Origin: a virus
IMG/VR virus record: IMGVR_UViG_3300029990_000185
Coordinates: 1 to 21,131 of that record
Direction: 5' to 3' (one strand)
DNA length: 21,131 nt
A program made the position numbers and the translations under genes. Position 1 is the stretch's first letter, and each line of letters opens with the position of its first letter. Positions 8,183-15,884 of the stretch are shown here, in pieces. The notes beneath the pieces were generated by a model that was not told the DNA's origin, ran no database searches, and saw only the letters and a program-made list of their open reading frames with translations.

Positions 8183-10567
8183 TCACACGCCGCTTGAACG
8201 CCGCAGATAATTACCTTCCCAACCGCACCCAATGATGTTCAAAGGAACAGGGGAGTACGACGAAACGGTGACCCGCTGCATCTTCGCGTTGCCCGTAACT
8301 GGGAACTTGTATTGGCCCGTTCCAAGCGTCAGGTCACCAAGGACCACTTCTGTCCCGAGCCGACCACCAGACATCACGTAGACGTACTGAGTGGAGCCGT
8401 TGTTAACGTTGACCTCAAAGGCCCCCGACGTGTCGTAGTTGACCCACGCACGGCGAAGTTGAAGTCGCCCAATATCCTCGGTGGTGGTAGTGCCATCGTC
8501 AGCGGTTTGCTTAATGAGGAACTTTGAGAACTCGTATTGGAAGCCGTATTCACGGCCAATTACGAAGGTGGTGCCCATCCGGTTCCCGACGAATTTGATG
8601 CGGTCGTCTACGTTCCAGTTAGCAGACTCGTGGCGCTCCAAGACCCCTTGAGGGTCCAGCGTGTAGAACACGGAAGCCGAGTCAGGGACGCCGCCATACA
8701 CCGCCCCCAAGCTCACATAGGATTCATTGAGGTCCTCGTTGTAGCTTGATGGCGCCATCAGTTTCTTCATGTCCATGTAGGCGCGGTAAGGCTCCTGCAC
8801 ATAATCCACGGTGTCCGCTGTGAACTCGATGCGCTCCAGGCACATGCCGACACCCAACCGCTCATTCAATAGGTACATGTAGGAGCCAATGCAGTCGGCT
8901 GCGAGGATTCGATTGTTTAGACCGAACTCCCAATGGGACCACGACTGCTGCACCAACTCCTCTTTGAGGTAGAGAAACTTGTAGATGTAGACCTGATTTT
9001 CAGCATGGTCAGAGAGCATCGAGACGAAGTTCTCAGTGCCCGACCCGTGGATATGGTAGAGGGTGTTCTGCAAGTAACTCGGTACGTGTGCGGATACGTC
9101 CTCAGCAGATTTAACGTCGCTCACGTCCTGCACCGCGTAGTAACGCTTGAGGCTCGTGTAGCTGGCCCGAGGCGCTGCAAAGTAAACACCACGCCCAATC
9201 CCAAAGGGCCGTGCCCCATCGCTCACATCAAACTCTGTGGTTAGGTCCAACTGAATCGTCTTGCTCGAAAGGATGCCCTGTGAGGACAACACGAACTGAG
9301 CTTGGTCGGACCAGAGGAGCAACTGTTCGGAGAACGGAACGGCGTACTTCAGGATACTGACCCGGTTATGACTGATAGCCACGTCTATGGGGTCGTCGTC
9401 GCTGATCGCACTCACAGATGCCGGGAAAAAGTTGAAATACTTCGAAGTCCGGGACATGACTACGTTTTCCCCCGATAGAAATCCGAGACGGTTCCTGAAG
9501 AAGAAAATGTCGTTGACAGTGTCGCCCACAAACGAGGGCATTGGATTCGTGGTGTCATCCCCACAGGTCCTGTCAGGCCACGCCAACGGTGCCCAATCAA
9601 ACTGCCCATCTGCCGCCCGAATGAGCGCATGTGGCATTGAAGTGGGTTCAACTCCGGCAATAATTCCCGGCTTAACCGTTTCGCGCCAAACCTGACCACG
9701 GGCGTCGTACCTAACCCAATAATTGTCCCCGGTCCGTGAGGCCTCTCCTGTGATTTCCACGAGGTAGCCATCCATGCACTGAGCGGGCAGTTTTGCGAAT
9801 GACTGGACCTGATACACGAAGGAGTTTAGGAGTTGGTTTGCATAGCCATCCTCAGTACCTATCGTGGCGATAGCCCCGTCACCGGGACCTGTAAGACATA
9901 TCCAACCTTGACCAGCTACAGCACTCCAGCCCGTGCCGAGATTTGCGTTTAGTTGAGCGGCCATCGTTCGCGCTATGTACCCAGCATCTGTCTGCTCCAC
10001 TTGTGGTGGCACGGTAACTATCGAGTCACCCACGGGCATCTTGAGGTTTGCGTATTCACCCCCATTTACGAAAATCTTAAGGGTCCGGCCATACTGACCA
10101 CCTCGCACGTTGATGATTGCCCGGCGAGTCAGCCCCACGTACCCCGCTTGGGTCAGTACGCCCTTCATGGTGGTGACCTTGTTGCGGTTCGTAACGAACG
10201 TATAGTCAGCTACGGTAATCAGCCTCAGGTCGGTTCGGGGGTTCGTACAGTTGGCATAGCCGTTATAGCCACGGACAGCGTAAGAGTTGCCTTTAAGGTC
10301 GATCACACTTACGCCCTGACCTGTAAACACCATAAAGTATTGTTCGGCTGCATCGCGGTTCACGAGATGGATAAGAGGTTTGGCGCCGTACAGCCCCACT
10401 CCACCCAGCCGCTTAACGAAGGTCGTCGGAGAGCGCTTTTGGAGCCCTTCAGTTTCCGAAGACCATCCGTTGATTTGAAGTTCGCCTTGGTTGCTAAACC
10501 GAAGAATGTCCGGTTGTTGTGAAATACCTCCTTTGAGGTTCTTAGTTGACTGTGAAACGAGACCCAT
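8183..10567 (-). CDS. 12: Tail tubular protein B / nozzle (T7 gp12-like)
   Basis: A 794-aa protein, the same length I recall for T7 gp12, which forms the hexameric nozzle of the short tail. Conservation is obvious from the N-terminus (SQSTKNLKGGISQQPDILRF, then NGWSSETEGLQKRSP) through TVADYTFVTNRN, INVRGGQYGR, PSFVGDTVNDIFFFRNRLGF, FSEQLLLWSDQAQFVLS, DDGTTTTEDIGRLQLRRAWVN to the C-terminal PLNIIGCGWEGNYLRRSSGV. It works with gp11 to close the head and with gp17 to hold fibres. ATG 10567 follows AAGGAGGGTCCT. The gene is preceded by gene 11 with an 18-base gap. Confidence 0.97.
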   Translation of the reverse strand: MGLVSQSTKNLKGGISQQPDILRFSNQGELQINGWSSETEGLQKRSPTTFVKRLGGVGLYGAKPLIHLVNRDAAEQYFMVFTGQGVSVIDLKGNSYAVRGYNGYANCTNPRTDLRLITVADYTFVTNRNKVTTMKGVLTQAGYVGLTRRAIINVRGGQYGRTLKIFVNGGEYANLKMPVGDSIVTVPPQVEQTDAGYIARTMAAQLNANLGTGWSAVAGQGWICLTGPGDGAIATIGTEDGYANQLLNSFVYQVQSFAKLPAQCMDGYLVEITGEASRTGDNYWVRYDARGQVWRETVKPGIIAGVEPTSMPHALIRAADGQFDWAPLAWPDRTCGDDTTNPMPSFVGDTVNDIFFFRNRLGFLSGENVVMSRTSKYFNFFPASVSAISDDDPIDVAISHNRVSILKYAVPFSEQLLLWSDQAQFVLSSQGILSSKTIQLDLTTEFDVSDGARPFGIGRGVYFAAPRASYTSLKRYYAVQDVSDVKSAEDVSAHVPSYLQNTLYHIHGSGTENFVSMLSDHAENQVYIYKFLYLKEELVQQSWSHWEFGLNNRILAADCIGSYMYLLNERLGVGMCLERIEFTADTVDYVQEPYRAYMDMKKLMAPSSYNEDLNESYVSLGAVYGGVPDSASVFYTLDPQGVLERHESANWNVDDRIKFVGNRMGTTFVIGREYGFQYEFSKFLIKQTADDGTTTTEDIGRLQLRRAWVNYDTSGAFEVNVNNGSTQYVYVMSGGRLGTEVVLGDLTLGTGQYKFPVTGNAKMQRVTVSSYSPVPLNIIGCGWEGNYLRRSSGV

Positions 10568-10585
10568 AGGACCCTCCTTGTCTAA

Positions 10586-11164
10586 TTATCGGGAGATTCG
10601 GCCACCGGTCCATGCGTCACCATCGAGCATGTTGTAGTTGCCATAATCAAGTTCGTATTCCTGGCATTCCGCCCATGCTGTTGCTTCCTGTTCTTGCAAG
10701 GAGCCTTCAACTTCACCGGCACCGAAGAATCGGATATTGAAACGGCGAGATGCTTTAGCCACGATGTAGGAACGAAAACACTCAGGCATCTCTTGGTATT
10801 CTCGAAGGCGAACAAGAGTCACTGTCACGGGTTGCGTAAACACATCAGACTTTGTGGTCCGGTCGTACACAAAGCCCCCGCGATTCGAATAGGTCCCGGT
10901 GGTTATTTTCAGAAAATCAGACTGATAGTTAATTAGCCCCGAAAAACTATCGGGGACCAGCGCGGCATCCTCTTCGATATTGAAAGCCCATCCTTTGGAC
11001 TGCACTTCGCGATTGACTTGATTGAGTAAACGACGGCAGTTCGCCACATCAACGTTAGGGTCCCCTTCAAGAGAACTAACAGGTGACTCGCCAATTGCCG
11101 CAAGCATGTCATTAACCGCCTGTAGTTCCTCGTCGGACTCAATATTTGATTCAAAGCTTGCCAT
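10586..11164 (-). CDS. 11: Tail tubular protein A / head-tail adaptor (T7 gp11-like)
   Basis: A 192-aa protein (T7 gp11 196 aa) that forms the dodecameric adaptor between portal and nozzle. Conserved blocks: [19 protein letters not shown] (about 16-34), NRxxQSKGWxFNIEED, [37 protein letters not shown], and [19 protein letters not shown] at the C-terminus. The frame is open a further 17 codons upstream to 11215, but that segment is the terminator stem and gives a meaningless peptide. The ATG at 11164-11162 has an ideal AAGGAGGCCCT site just before it and matches the T7 N-terminus, so I use that. It is the first gene after the Tphi-like terminator, so its expression depends on read-through. Confidence 0.96.
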   Translation of the reverse strand: MASFESNIESDEELQAVNDMLAAIGESPVSSLEGDPNVDVANCRRLLNQVNREVQSKGWAFNIEEDAALVPDSFSGLINYQSDFLKITTGTYSNRGGFVYDRTTKSDVFTQPVTVTLVRLREYQEMPECFRSYIVAKASRRFNIRFFGAGEVEGSLQEQEATAWAECQEYELDYGNYNMLDGDAWTGGRISR

Positions 11165-11196
11165 AGGGCCTCCTTGAAATTTTATTAATAGAAAGC

Positions 11197-11237
11197 AAAA
11201 AACCCCTCGCCCCATAGAGAACGGGATGAGGGGTTTT
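11197..11237 (-). terminator. Tphi-like transcription terminator after the capsid gene
   Basis: On the minus strand, AAAACCCCTC (11237-11228) pairs with GAGGGGTTTT (11208-11199) around a partly paired loop (CCC/GGG), and the strand ends in TTTTTTG (11202-11196). This is the same form and place as T7 Tphi between genes 10 and 11, whose stem also carries CCCCTTG...GGGGTTTTTT. It should make capsid mRNA more abundant than tail mRNA. It lies 7 bases past the stop of the 10B frame, so both capsid forms are encoded upstream of it. Confidence 0.92.
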
Positions 11238-11243
11238 AAGTGG

Positions 11244-12529
11244 TTATGGAGCTGGCACAGTCACTGCGCATGTCTTGGTAAAAGAACCATCGACAGTAGT
11301 GCAGGTGATAGTAGAAGTTCCTTGTGCAACGGCCGTAACGACTCCCGCAGAACTCACAGTTGCCACAGCAGGATTGCTGGACGTCCATGTAACGGAGGTA
11401 TTAGTGGCCTCAGCAGGCGCAACGGTAGCGTTCAGCGTCTTAGTGTTTCCGATTTGGAGACTCATAGTTGCTTGGCTAAGTGTCACGCCCGTTACTGAGA
11501 TCAGGCCGCTGTGAAAACCAATGCACCAGCAGCTTCAGGACGCAGACCGCCGTGACCCATTGCGTAGCGACCGATGATTTGGTCAGCTTGGTACTCAGGA
11601 CGACGCGCACGCTCAAGAGCCATGTCACGCAGTTTCACAGTACCCACAGCGGAGCGGTGGTTGAACAGACCCACAACGTTATCCAGTGCAACCTTTACGT
11701 CACCAGCAGCGGTTGCCGGGAAGGCGTGCTTGCGGTTAGTGCCAGCGAGGTCATCACCAGCACCACCAGCGGTCAAGTGTGGTACTTCGATAACTTCGAA
11801 GCCCATAACGTTCTTGATGTTGCCGGTTTCTGGATCGGTCAGAGCTGAGAAGTTTGCAGCGTTTGGCAACAGAGCGGCCAGAATTGCGCTGTAGTTCTCA
11901 GGGGTCGTGTAGAACTTACGGTCAGTCGAAGGTACGTAGGAACGGGTCAACTTGCCGCGAGCAACAGTAAGACCTTTCAGAATCGCCTTACCCATTGCCT
12001 CAGCGTCAGCCTCAAGTGCTGTCTTAGTGCCAATTGGCAGAACGGTGGCAGTACCCAGACCGGCGATGTTTTCGTTAGCAGCGGCTGGCAAGTTGCACAG
12101 CTTCGCCATTTCGGCCAGTACAGCACCGTCAGCGGCAATTGCCAGAGCCTCACCCAGTTGCGCCGAGTATTCAGCACGAACATCATAGTGAACCATTGCG
12201 TCTTCGATGTCGTAAATCAGTACATCGGAAGCCAACAGGCCATCGATCTGAATCACCTTTTCGGAGTGTTTGATTTCACCACGTTTGTCGTCCAGGCTCT
12301 CACCGGCTGCAAGGTAGTAACCAGCAGTACGGCCCATTACTGGGAACGAAGCAGATTTGCCGTTTTGAATGGTGCGAACCATGTGCTTATCCATGGTTAC
12401 AGCCCGACGCATGAAAGCAGTCAGAACTTCACCACCGAAGACTTTCAGGAAGTTCTTCAGTTTGTCGGCATCAGTTTGCCCCTTGCCTTGGTCCTTGCCG
12501 ATTTGTTGACCACCTTGTGCGTTTGCCAT
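11244..12529 (-). CDS. 10B: Minor capsid protein 10B: capsid plus Ig-like domain made by -1 frameshift
   Basis: If ribosomes slip back one base at GGTTTTC (11519-11513), the capsid's ...GALVF continues as [19 protein letters not shown] and on to a TAA at 11246-11244, adding 89 residues for a total of about 428. The extension is a textbook Big_2 bacterial Ig-like fold: [27 protein letters not shown], then the signature [19 protein letters not shown] and [15 protein letters not shown]7 makes 10B (398 aa) by the same -1 shift at the same codon pair, but its extension is not this Ig sequence. The frame's domain boundary (ISVTGVTLS) begins before its only nearby start-like codon (GTG 11486), which favours fusion over a free protein. 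Such domains on capsids are thought to aid weak surface or glycan attachment; that role is inferred here. Confidence 0.82.
11501..12529 (-). CDS. 10A: Major capsid protein (T7 gp10A-like)
   Basis: A 342-aa HK97-fold major head protein (T7 10A 345 aa). Almost every block of T7 10A is visible: N-terminal [17 protein letters not shown] (compare the T7 start MASMTGGQQMG), [110 protein letters not shown] and [26 protein letters not shown]. The zero-frame product ends FTAA and a TGA at 11503-11501. ATG 12529 follows AAGGAGA at 8 bases, behind promoter phi10 and a leader hairpin, and upstream of the Tphi-like terminator. This is the arrangement expected for the most abundant late protein. Confidence 0.98.
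   Translation of the reverse strand: MANAQGGQQIGKDQGKGQTDADKLKNFLKVFGGEVLTAFMRRAVTMDKHMVRTIQNGKSASFPVMGRTAGYYLAAGESLDDKRGEIKHSEKVIQIDGLLASDVLIYDIEDAMVHYDVRAEYSAQLGEALAIAADGAVLAEMAKLCNLPAAANENIAGLGTATVLPIGTKTALEADAEAMGKAILKGLTVARGKLTRSYVPSTDRKFYTTPENYSAILAALLPNAANFSALTDPETGNIKNVMGFEVIEVPHLTAGGAGDDLAGTNRKHAFPATAAGDVKVALDNVVGLFNHRSAVGTVKLRDMALERARRPEYQADQIIGRYAMGHGGLRPEAAGALVFTAA
11513..11519 (-). other. -1 ribosomal frameshift (slippery) site in the capsid gene
   Basis: GGTTTTC lies six codons before the 10A stop, read in zero frame as ...G GTT TTC ACA. A -1 slip over the T run keeps Val-Phe and re-enters as CAC AGC GGC. I recall the T7 slip at the same GTT TTC codon pair after the same [10 protein letters not shown] residues. 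The alignment of frame change, position and downstream open frame is seen directly; slippage efficiency cannot be judged from sequence. Confidence 0.78.
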
Positions 12530-12562
12530 GTAATAGTTCTCCTTATGCAGTTATCTCCGGGC

Positions 12563-12604
12563 ACAGGAAAACCTCAGACGAAATGTCCGAAAGTATCTTC
12601 CTGT
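12563..12604 (-). promoter_or_regulatory. Leader hairpin at +1 of promoter phi10
   Basis: The capsid mRNA leader begins ACAGGAA (12604-12598), which pairs with TTCCTGT (12569-12563). An inner stem TCGGAC (12590-12585) pairs with GTCTGA (12579-12574) with one G-U pair. The stem starts at the predicted first transcribed base and ends about 30 bases before the capsid start, leaving the ribosome site free. Likely RNase III target or 5'-end stabiliser. Confidence 0.68.
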
Positions 12605-12621
12605 TATAGTGGGGGTATTTA
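12599..12621 (-). promoter_or_regulatory. Phage RNA polymerase promoter phi10
   Basis: Reads TAAATACCCCCACTATA from -17 to -1 with predicted +1 at 12604 (A). It lies between the scaffold stop (12639) and the capsid start (12529), as phi10 does in T7, and drives the strongest late gene. Confidence 0.9.
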
Positions 12622-12638
12622 ATTGGGATCGCTAAAAG

Positions 12639-13547
12639 TTACCAGTTAGCGTTATGAACTTTCGTCTCAACTTCAGCGGTGTACGCTTTATCACGACCGT
12701 AGCGTTTATCGCTCATAGCCTTAACCATTTCATTCTGAGACTCGAAGCCTTGAACTTTGGTGGGAGCAGTTCGACCCGCAGGCGCAGCACCACGGCGATT
12801 CAAAGTCCGCTCAGGTTGCTTGCCAAACTTCTTGGTCTGACTCGCCATACCCAGATTGATAACGGTGCGAACCGTATTCAGGTCTTGGCGCTCCATGGCG
12901 TCATAGAGAGCGTCCATAGAGTTCGGGGAGTTTGCTTTAAGATGCGCAACGACACGGTCAAACTGTTCCTTGCCGCCTGCATAACCAACAATCTTGGTGA
13001 TGTAAGCCTCGGCGACAGCTTCCTGACCTTGCAGAAAGGAGTTAACGAAGCCTGCCGAATAGCCAGCCTTGGCGAGTTCCGTGTAGGAATCATCGGAGAG
13101 CTTGCCGTCAGCTTCATATTCCGCTTCGATGCGGGAAGCCACCTCAGCGGGTAGACCCGCCTTGATCGCCTGATTGCGCATCTCTTCGAAGCCCGAGGCG
13201 TACTCGTCGAGTTGTTGCGAAGCCTTGGTTAGCTCCTCGTCAGGCTCACCCAGAGGTGTAAATTCGCCACCCTCTTCACCTTCCTCCAGGTCACCTTCAG
13301 AACCCTCTTGGTCGCCGCCCTCCTCGTTCTGACCTTCTGTCTCGTCAGTGAGGTCATCAGGATTCACGAGGTCGATAGAGTCATCACCGTCGCGAGTCGC
13401 AACGTTCAGCTCAAGCATGTTCTGCTCGTGCTCCATTGGGTCGCTGGACGACATTACGGCGCTGTTCACACCGAAGGACGCATAGACATCGGCGGATTGA
13501 AGAACATGACCAAGTACGGCACTAAGGCCGAGAATTCCGACGCGCAT
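12639..13547 (-). CDS. 9: Capsid assembly scaffolding protein (T7 gp9-like)
   Basis: A 302-aa scaffold (T7 gp9 307 aa) that templates prohead assembly and then exits. Conserved segments: ADVYASFGVNSAVMS (19-33), EHEQNMLELNVATRDGDDSI, EEFTPLGEPDEEL, FVNSFLQGQEAVAEAYI, IVGYAGGKEQFD, and near the C-terminus SQNEMVKAMSDKRYGRD, the helical end that binds the capsid protein. Residues about 53-105 are very acidic, rich in Glu, Asp and Gly, as in other gp9 proteins. The frame extends to 13595, but ATG 13547 has the AAGGAGATTTTTA ribosome site and lies downstream of promoter and hairpin, so I use it. The first 18 residues (MRVGILGLSAVLGHVLQS) are hydrophobic and replace the short polar T7 start MAESN. 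Confidence 0.95.
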   Translation of the reverse strand: MRVGILGLSAVLGHVLQSADVYASFGVNSAVMSSSDPMEHEQNMLELNVATRDGDDSIDLVNPDDLTDETEGQNEEGGDQEGSEGDLEEGEEGGEFTPLGEPDEELTKASQQLDEYASGFEEMRNQAIKAGLPAEVASRIEAEYEADGKLSDDSYTELAKAGYSAGFVNSFLQGQEAVAEAYITKIVGYAGGKEQFDRVVAHLKANSPNSMDALYDAMERQDLNTVRTVINLGMASQTKKFGKQPERTLNRRGAAPAGRTAPTKVQGFESQNEMVKAMSDKRYGRDKAYTAEVETKVHNANW

Positions 13548-13576
13548 TAAAAATCTCCTTTCTGAATTGATAAATG

Positions 13577-13630
13577 AGCAGGCACACGGAGTCATCTCAG
13601 CGAATCGCCAAGGTTCCGTGTGTCTCTGCT
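13577..13630 (-). promoter_or_regulatory. Leader hairpin at +1 of promoter phi9
   Basis: AGCAG (13630-13626) pairs with CTGCT (13581-13577), and after a small internal loop CACACGGA (13622-13615) pairs with TCCGTGTG (13590-13583). The stem begins at the predicted +1 base. The loop contains a further short palindrome (GGCGATTCGCT). It is the strongest 13-pair structure of the set and sits 30 bases before the scaffold start. Confidence 0.72.
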
Positions 13631-13647
13631 TTTAGTGGGGGTTTCTG
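13625..13647 (-). promoter_or_regulatory. Phage RNA polymerase promoter phi9 (variant core)
   Basis: Reads CAGAAACCCCCACTAAA from -17 to -1, predicted +1 at 13630. It ends immediately beside the portal stop codon (13650-13648) and precedes the scaffold gene, the phi9 position of T7. The core is CACTAAA rather than CACTATA, so it is probably weaker; the AAACCCCCACTA part and the following hairpin support it. Confidence 0.78.
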
Positions 13648-15273
13648 TCAGGCTGCGATTGGGCCTGCTTGGACGCCAGCGGTATCCATAGCCGCCTGCA
13701 TGTTCTCGGGGCTTGCGGTTGCCTGAGCGGCTGCACCTGCACCAAGTCCAGCGGCTGCTGCCTGACCACCTTGTGCAACCATCTGTTCGGCTTGCTTCTT
13801 GGCCTTGTCGGCGTCGGTCAGCAGCAGTCCAGCGGTATCCATGCCGATGGCATTCGCAAGGCGAATCTTCAGGTTGCTCATATTGATATCCGGGTCCTGC
13901 ATCAGCGGTGCAATTGCTTGCAGGCCGTTGAAGAACTGAGTCAACTTGTCGAGGTCTTGACCACGGCCCAACGCTTCCAAGCCGGTGCTTACAGTCGGCT
14001 CAACGGCTTCCTTCGGCATGTCTGGAATCTGAGAGGTGGCTTGAAGCTGATTCAGGAGGATGCGCACCAAAGGCAATTGCAGCTCCTGCGAGAGGATCGA
14101 ATAGACGCCCCCAAGGGTGTCTTCAAGCTCACTTGCCACATACCGAATCTCCTCAGCGGTTACACGTTCACCCGACCGTTGGACGGCTGAGTTCAACATG
14201 AAGACGTAGGCAAGGCGCCCTTCGATTGCATCAGCCACGGACTTGGCGACTGAGAAGTCTGCTGTCTTTTCGAGCTGAAGGAATTCGATGTCCTGCTTCC
14301 GACCGGCAACAAAGTCACCTGTCTGAGCCTTGGTCAGACGGCGTACTTGGGTCATTCCGTTGGGGTTCACCAAGCCAACGACCTTTGAGGCGATCATTGA
14401 GAACTTAATCATCGACTCGTGAAGATTCTCAAGGGACGTTAAGTCACCCAGGTACTCCTCACAGTGGGACCGTCCATAGTTCTCACCATCGCGCTTGGTC
14501 CAACGCACAGCGATCCACGGAACAGCATCTGGCGGGTATTGCCCATCAGTGCCCTCCACTTCCTCACCGTCCACTTCCTGATAACTCAGAAAGTCGCCTG
14601 ACTCATCGTCAAGGTAGACGTGGGTGTAGACCTCTACTTGTTCATCCGGCTTCTTATCACCGCCATCACTGAGTGCGTTTCGGACATCTTCAGGTAGAGC
14701 GGCGTAAGCCACTTTGTCCAGGGTGATTATCTGCAAGACGTTCCCGAAGGAATCTCGCTGCACCACATAGGAGCTGAGCGGATAAAGCTTCATCGGGTTG
14801 TAGCCCGTCGAGCTGGCATCAGGTTGCGGTAGGTGCAGACATCCATTGCCTGCAAGGGCCAACTGTCGGATCAGCTCAAAGAGCGTCACGCGGTAACTGT
14901 TAGCTTCCATGAAGGACATCATGATCCTCTCAACCATGCCCAAACCCTGATCCACGATGGCAAGTTGTTCGGGGTCAGTGACCAATTGCTTGGCCTGCCA
15001 CTCGGACACCTTCAGCTTCATCCAGCTTTGCAGCGGGAACAGCGCGAGCATCACCTTGGCGGACAGGTTGTTCAGACCACGGGCGCCCACTGCCTGCCAC
15101 GGGGTCGTGTAGTCAGTCGAGGCGTTGTCAGAGGATTTAGGGAACAGCGAGGGGATTGTTACTTTCGCGCAGTTTTCAGCGCGGGTCTCGTAGGGAACAC
15201 GGTCGTTCTTCAGGCGGTCATAGACTGCTTTTGCCGATTCCTCTCCAAGCCCTGTTCGAGCCGTTGAGGCCAT
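13648..15273 (-). CDS. 8: Portal protein / head-tail connector (T7 gp8-like)
   Basis: A 541-aa portal (T7 gp8 536 aa), the dodecamer at the unique vertex through which DNA is packaged and ejected. Near-identity to T7 is visible in RTGLGEESAKAVYDRLKNDR, PYETRAENCAKVTIPSLFPK, SDNASTDYTTPWQAVGARGL, ANSYRVTLFELIRQLALAGN, YPLSSYVVQRDSFGNVLQ, VGLVNPNGMTQVRRLTKAQT, NSAVQRSGERVTAEEIRYVA, SELEDTLGGVYSILSQELQL and the tail AAQATASPENM. ATG 15273 follows AGGAGGTCTAT, ten bases after the gene 7.3 stop. The C-terminus is a Gly/Ala/Gln-rich tail as in T7. Confidence 0.98.
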   Translation of the reverse strand: MASTARTGLGEESAKAVYDRLKNDRVPYETRAENCAKVTIPSLFPKSSDNASTDYTTPWQAVGARGLNNLSAKVMLALFPLQSWMKLKVSEWQAKQLVTDPEQLAIVDQGLGMVERIMMSFMEANSYRVTLFELIRQLALAGNGCLHLPQPDASSTGYNPMKLYPLSSYVVQRDSFGNVLQIITLDKVAYAALPEDVRNALSDGGDKKPDEQVEVYTHVYLDDESGDFLSYQEVDGEEVEGTDGQYPPDAVPWIAVRWTKRDGENYGRSHCEEYLGDLTSLENLHESMIKFSMIASKVVGLVNPNGMTQVRRLTKAQTGDFVAGRKQDIEFLQLEKTADFSVAKSVADAIEGRLAYVFMLNSAVQRSGERVTAEEIRYVASELEDTLGGVYSILSQELQLPLVRILLNQLQATSQIPDMPKEAVEPTVSTGLEALGRGQDLDKLTQFFNGLQAIAPLMQDPDINMSNLKIRLANAIGMDTAGLLLTDADKAKKQAEQMVAQGGQAAAAGLGAGAAAQATASPENMQAAMDTAGVQAGPIAA

Positions 15274-15283
15274 ATAGACCTCC

Positions 15284-15580
15284 TTAGATGTTCAGACCGG
15301 TCCCCGAGCTGCGAGCGACTGACAGACCACGTTTACCTTTGGCTTTAGCAGCGCGCTTTGCGGCTTCGCTATCGCTATCCTCATCAGTAGTCGTGTCTTC
15401 TTTTGGGGCTTCAACCTGAGCGGCGGCGCTTGCAGGTTCCGGCGCGTTCACAGCAGCAGCCACTGGAGCAGCCTCTTTCGGCTTCTCTTCATTGTCGCCA
15501 CCCAGTAGGCCAGCGGGATCACCACCGACCTTGCTGATTACCTTCGTTACTTTCTTGAATGCTTTCTTAAAGAAACCCAT
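15284..15580 (-). CDS. 7.3: Small virion/tail assembly protein (T7 gp7.3-like)
   Basis: A 98-aa protein (T7 gp7.3 99 aa). Three parts are visible: a basic, Lys/Val-rich N-terminus (FFKKAFKKVTKVISKVGG), an Ala/Pro/Glu low-complexity middle, and a C-terminus GKRGLSVARSSGTGLNI that matches the T7 ending GKKSLSVARSSGGGINI almost residue for residue. T7 gp7.3 is a virion component needed for normal tail assembly and adsorption and is ejected into the cell early. ATG 15580 has AGGAGGACC directly before it. It follows 6.7 with a 19-base gap; T7 genes 7 and 7.7 are missing on either side. Confidence 0.93.
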   Translation of the reverse strand: MGFFKKAFKKVTKVISKVGGDPAGLLGGDNEEKPKEAAPVAAAVNAPEPASAAAQVEAPKEDTTTDEDSDSEAAKRAAKAKGKRGLSVARSSGTGLNI

Positions 15581-15599
15581 GGGTCCTCCTTGCTTCTAA

Positions 15600-15872
15600 C
15601 TATCGTTTAAGGGCACGTTTAACTGACGCATTCGTGGTCTTCTTCTTGGCTGTGATTCCGGTGTCAGTTGCGACCGTTGCCGCAGGTGTTCCATCACCCT
15701 TCTCTTCCTTCGGGATTTTCAGGTCCTTGATTCCATCCGGGGTGTCCGACTCATCACTATTACTCCCATCACCAAACTCGACCCCTTTAGGGGCTTCTTC
15801 CATTACGGGAGCTGGTGCGGCGATGGTCGCGGGGTCAACTTTTGGCTGTTTGGTTTTGCTGCTGAAGCACAT
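15600..15872 (-). CDS. 6.7: Small virion protein (T7 gp6.7-like)
   Basis: A 90-aa protein (T7 gp6.7 88 aa). The start MCFSSKTKQPKVDP matches the T7 MCFSPKIKTPKMDT pattern, followed by a VEFGDGSNSDESDT acidic stretch like T7 VEFGGSSDETDTEG, a KDLKIPKEEKGD segment and a basic Lys/Arg C-terminus. In T7, gp6.7 is a minor particle protein ejected early in infection. It is low complexity with no enzyme motif. ATG 15872 follows AGGAGGCCTTT, 12 bases after the 6.5 gene. Confidence 0.9.
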   Translation of the reverse strand: MCFSSKTKQPKVDPATIAAPAPVMEEAPKGVEFGDGSNSDESDTPDGIKDLKIPKEEKGDGTPAATVATDTGITAKKKTTNASVKRALKR

Positions 15873-15884
15873 AAAGGCCTCCTA

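Noticed and set aside
8119-8232. Longer start for the gene 13 protein (38 extra residues)
   Set aside because: The extension would run through promoter phi13 and overlap gene 12; a transcript from phi13 could not encode it, and T7 gp13 aligns from the shorter start.
11165-11215. Seventeen extra N-terminal codons for gene 11
   Set aside because: They translate the terminator stem ([16 protein letters not shown]-like) and the internal ATG has an ideal ribosome site and family match.
11244-11486. Free-standing Ig-like protein started at GTG 11486
   Set aside because: No ribosome site precedes the GTG, the domain's first strand begins before it, and a T7-type slip site connects the frame to the capsid gene. 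A fusion is the better explanation, though not proven.
13548-13595. Sixteen extra N-terminal codons for the scaffold gene
   Set aside because: They fall in the leader hairpin of promoter phi9, and ATG 13547 has the AAGGAGA site.
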